From Methylophaga sp. (GTDB taxonomy: Bacteria; Pseudomonadota; Gammaproteobacteria; Nitrosococcales; Methylophagaceae): a stretch of DNA of 6,514 bases. The notes beneath the pieces are model-generated. The model was not told where the DNA came from. It did no database searches and saw only the letters and a program-made list of their open reading frames with translations. This document shows, piece after piece, positions 5,869 through 6,514 of the stretch (the first letter of the stretch is position 1; every line of letters begins with the position of its first letter). The position numbers and the translations under genes are program-made. The stretch covers positions 1 to 6,514 of the forward strand of contig WTAY01000198.1 of the NCBI GenBank assembly GCA_013139345.1, in the 5' to 3' direction.

Positions 5869-6514
5869 ATGGACCCTGTAATTATTATTGGTACTGGTAT
5901 GGCAGCGTATACGCTGGCCCGTGAATTTCGTAAGCGAGATACGGAAACACCATTGGTATTAGTCAGTGTAGATGATGGCCGCAGTTATCCAAAGCCAATG
6001 TTATCTAATGCCTTAACAAAGGGTAAAACAGCAGATCAAGTTGCACTTTCTGATGCGGCTACGATGGCAACAAAACTGAATGCAGAAATCATGACTCATA
6101 CTGTCGTGAGCGCAATTGATCCTAGTGCTAAAACGATTAGCCTCGGCAATGGAAAGTCACTTGCATATCAGAAGTTAGTTTTAGCTGTTGGTGCAAATCC
6201 AATACGAATTCCAATTGATGGCGATGCACCTGTTGATGTATTGTCGGTGAATAATCTTGCTGATTACACGATCTTTCGTGACAAGCTTATTGATGCACAA
6301 CGTGTCGCTATTATTGGACCGGGTTTGATCGGCTGTGAATTCGCTAATGATTTACTTAATGTTGGTGTGGCGGTATCTATAATTGGCCCAAGTGCTTTAC
6401 CGATGGATGCATTATTACCTGAGCCTATTGCCGAAGAGTTGAAATCAACACTTGCTAAAGCTGGTGTTGATTGGCATTTAGAGACAACAACAGAGAGCAT
6501 CAATCATAGTGATA
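5869..6514 (+). CDS. RubB-type NAD(P)H:rubredoxin reductase, FAD flavoprotein (3' partial)
   Basis: This FAD-dependent pyridine-nucleotide oxidoreductase passes electrons from NAD(P)H to rubredoxin. The 215 visible residues, perhaps 55-60% of a protein of about 380, include the N-terminal FAD-binding motif IIGTGMAAY (G8, G10), DDGRSYPKPMLS (35-46), LVLAVGA (103-109) and the NAD(P)H-binding glycines G150-P-G152-L-I-G155 followed by CEFANDL. These blocks match Pseudomonas rubredoxin reductase RubB much better than E. coli NorW, the main alternative. The frame is open to the right edge and the C-terminus lies outside. I chose the ATG at 5869 because GAGAGAAG (5856-5863) precedes it and the protein then starts just before the FAD motif; an in-frame ATG at 5854 lacks a ribosome-binding site and follows the hairpin immediately. 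It is co-directional with rubredoxin after a 50-base gap. Confidence 0.93.
   Translation, partial: MDPVIIIGTGMAAYTLAREFRKRDTETPLVLVSVDDGRSYPKPMLSNALTKGKTADQVALSDAATMATKLNAEIMTHTVVSAIDPSAKTISLGNGKSLAYQKLVLAVGANPIRIPIDGDAPVDVLSVNNLADYTIFRDKLIDAQRVAIIGPGLIGCEFANDLLNVGVAVSIIGPSALPMDALLPEPIAEELKSTLAKAGVDWHLETTTESINHSD

Noticed and set aside
6264..6503. Minus-strand 79-residue open frame at the right edge
   Set aside because: It lies opposite the NAD(P)H-binding part of the reductase, whose motifs are clear on the plus strand.
5869..6514. NorW, the reductase partner of flavorubredoxin NorV
   Set aside because: The blocks around DDGRSYPKPMLS and GLIGCEFANDL match Pseudomonas RubB much better, and there is no norV-like gene in the window.

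Overview
The window looks like a chromosomal segment of an A+T-rich, probably marine or aquatic gammaproteobacterium. MurJ and OxyR are recognisably proteobacterial. The PurK is of the longer 'LGMLGGGQLGRM' type, which I associate with Neisseria-like beta/gamma lineages, not the E. coli or Vibrio cholerae type. The flavoprotein at the right edge resembles Pseudomonas RubB more than enteric NorW. I cannot fix the genus. There is no tRNA, rRNA, CRISPR array, insertion sequence or other mobile element visible, coding density is high, and no gene-free stretch exceeds about 140 bases.

Left half (1-4011): the 3' part of purK (purine biosynthesis; its start lies left of the window) is followed on the same strand by an orphan PIN-like nuclease gene whose arginine codons differ sharply from purK's, suggesting it was acquired. 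This pair converges, with only 6 bases between stop codons, on murJ (lipid II flippase, minus strand). murJ is divergent from a membrane-anchored SCO1/SenC-like thioredoxin-fold protein, which in turn converges on oxyR with 2 bases between stops.

Right half (4014-6514): a coherent peroxide-defence locus. oxyR (minus strand, both redox cysteines present) is divergent from a plus-strand series encoding a single-domain rubrerythrin without its usual C-terminal rubredoxin domain, a stand-alone 54-residue rubredoxin, and a RubB-type NAD(P)H:rubredoxin reductase cut by the right edge. Read together, they make a complete inferred electron path: NAD(P)H -> reductase -> rubredoxin -> diiron rubrerythrin -> H2O2, plausibly under OxyR control. 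A compact intrinsic-terminator-like hairpin sits between the rubredoxin and reductase genes, and a 141-base spacer separates rubrerythrin from rubredoxin, so the three genes may not be expressed at equal levels.

The most interesting points are the split rubrerythrin/rubredoxin system next to oxyR, the roughly 25-residue expansion in the last part of the rubrerythrin four-helix bundle, the displaced copper-ligand histidine in the SCO-like protein, and the foreign-looking PIN-like gene. None is clearly a wholly new system.
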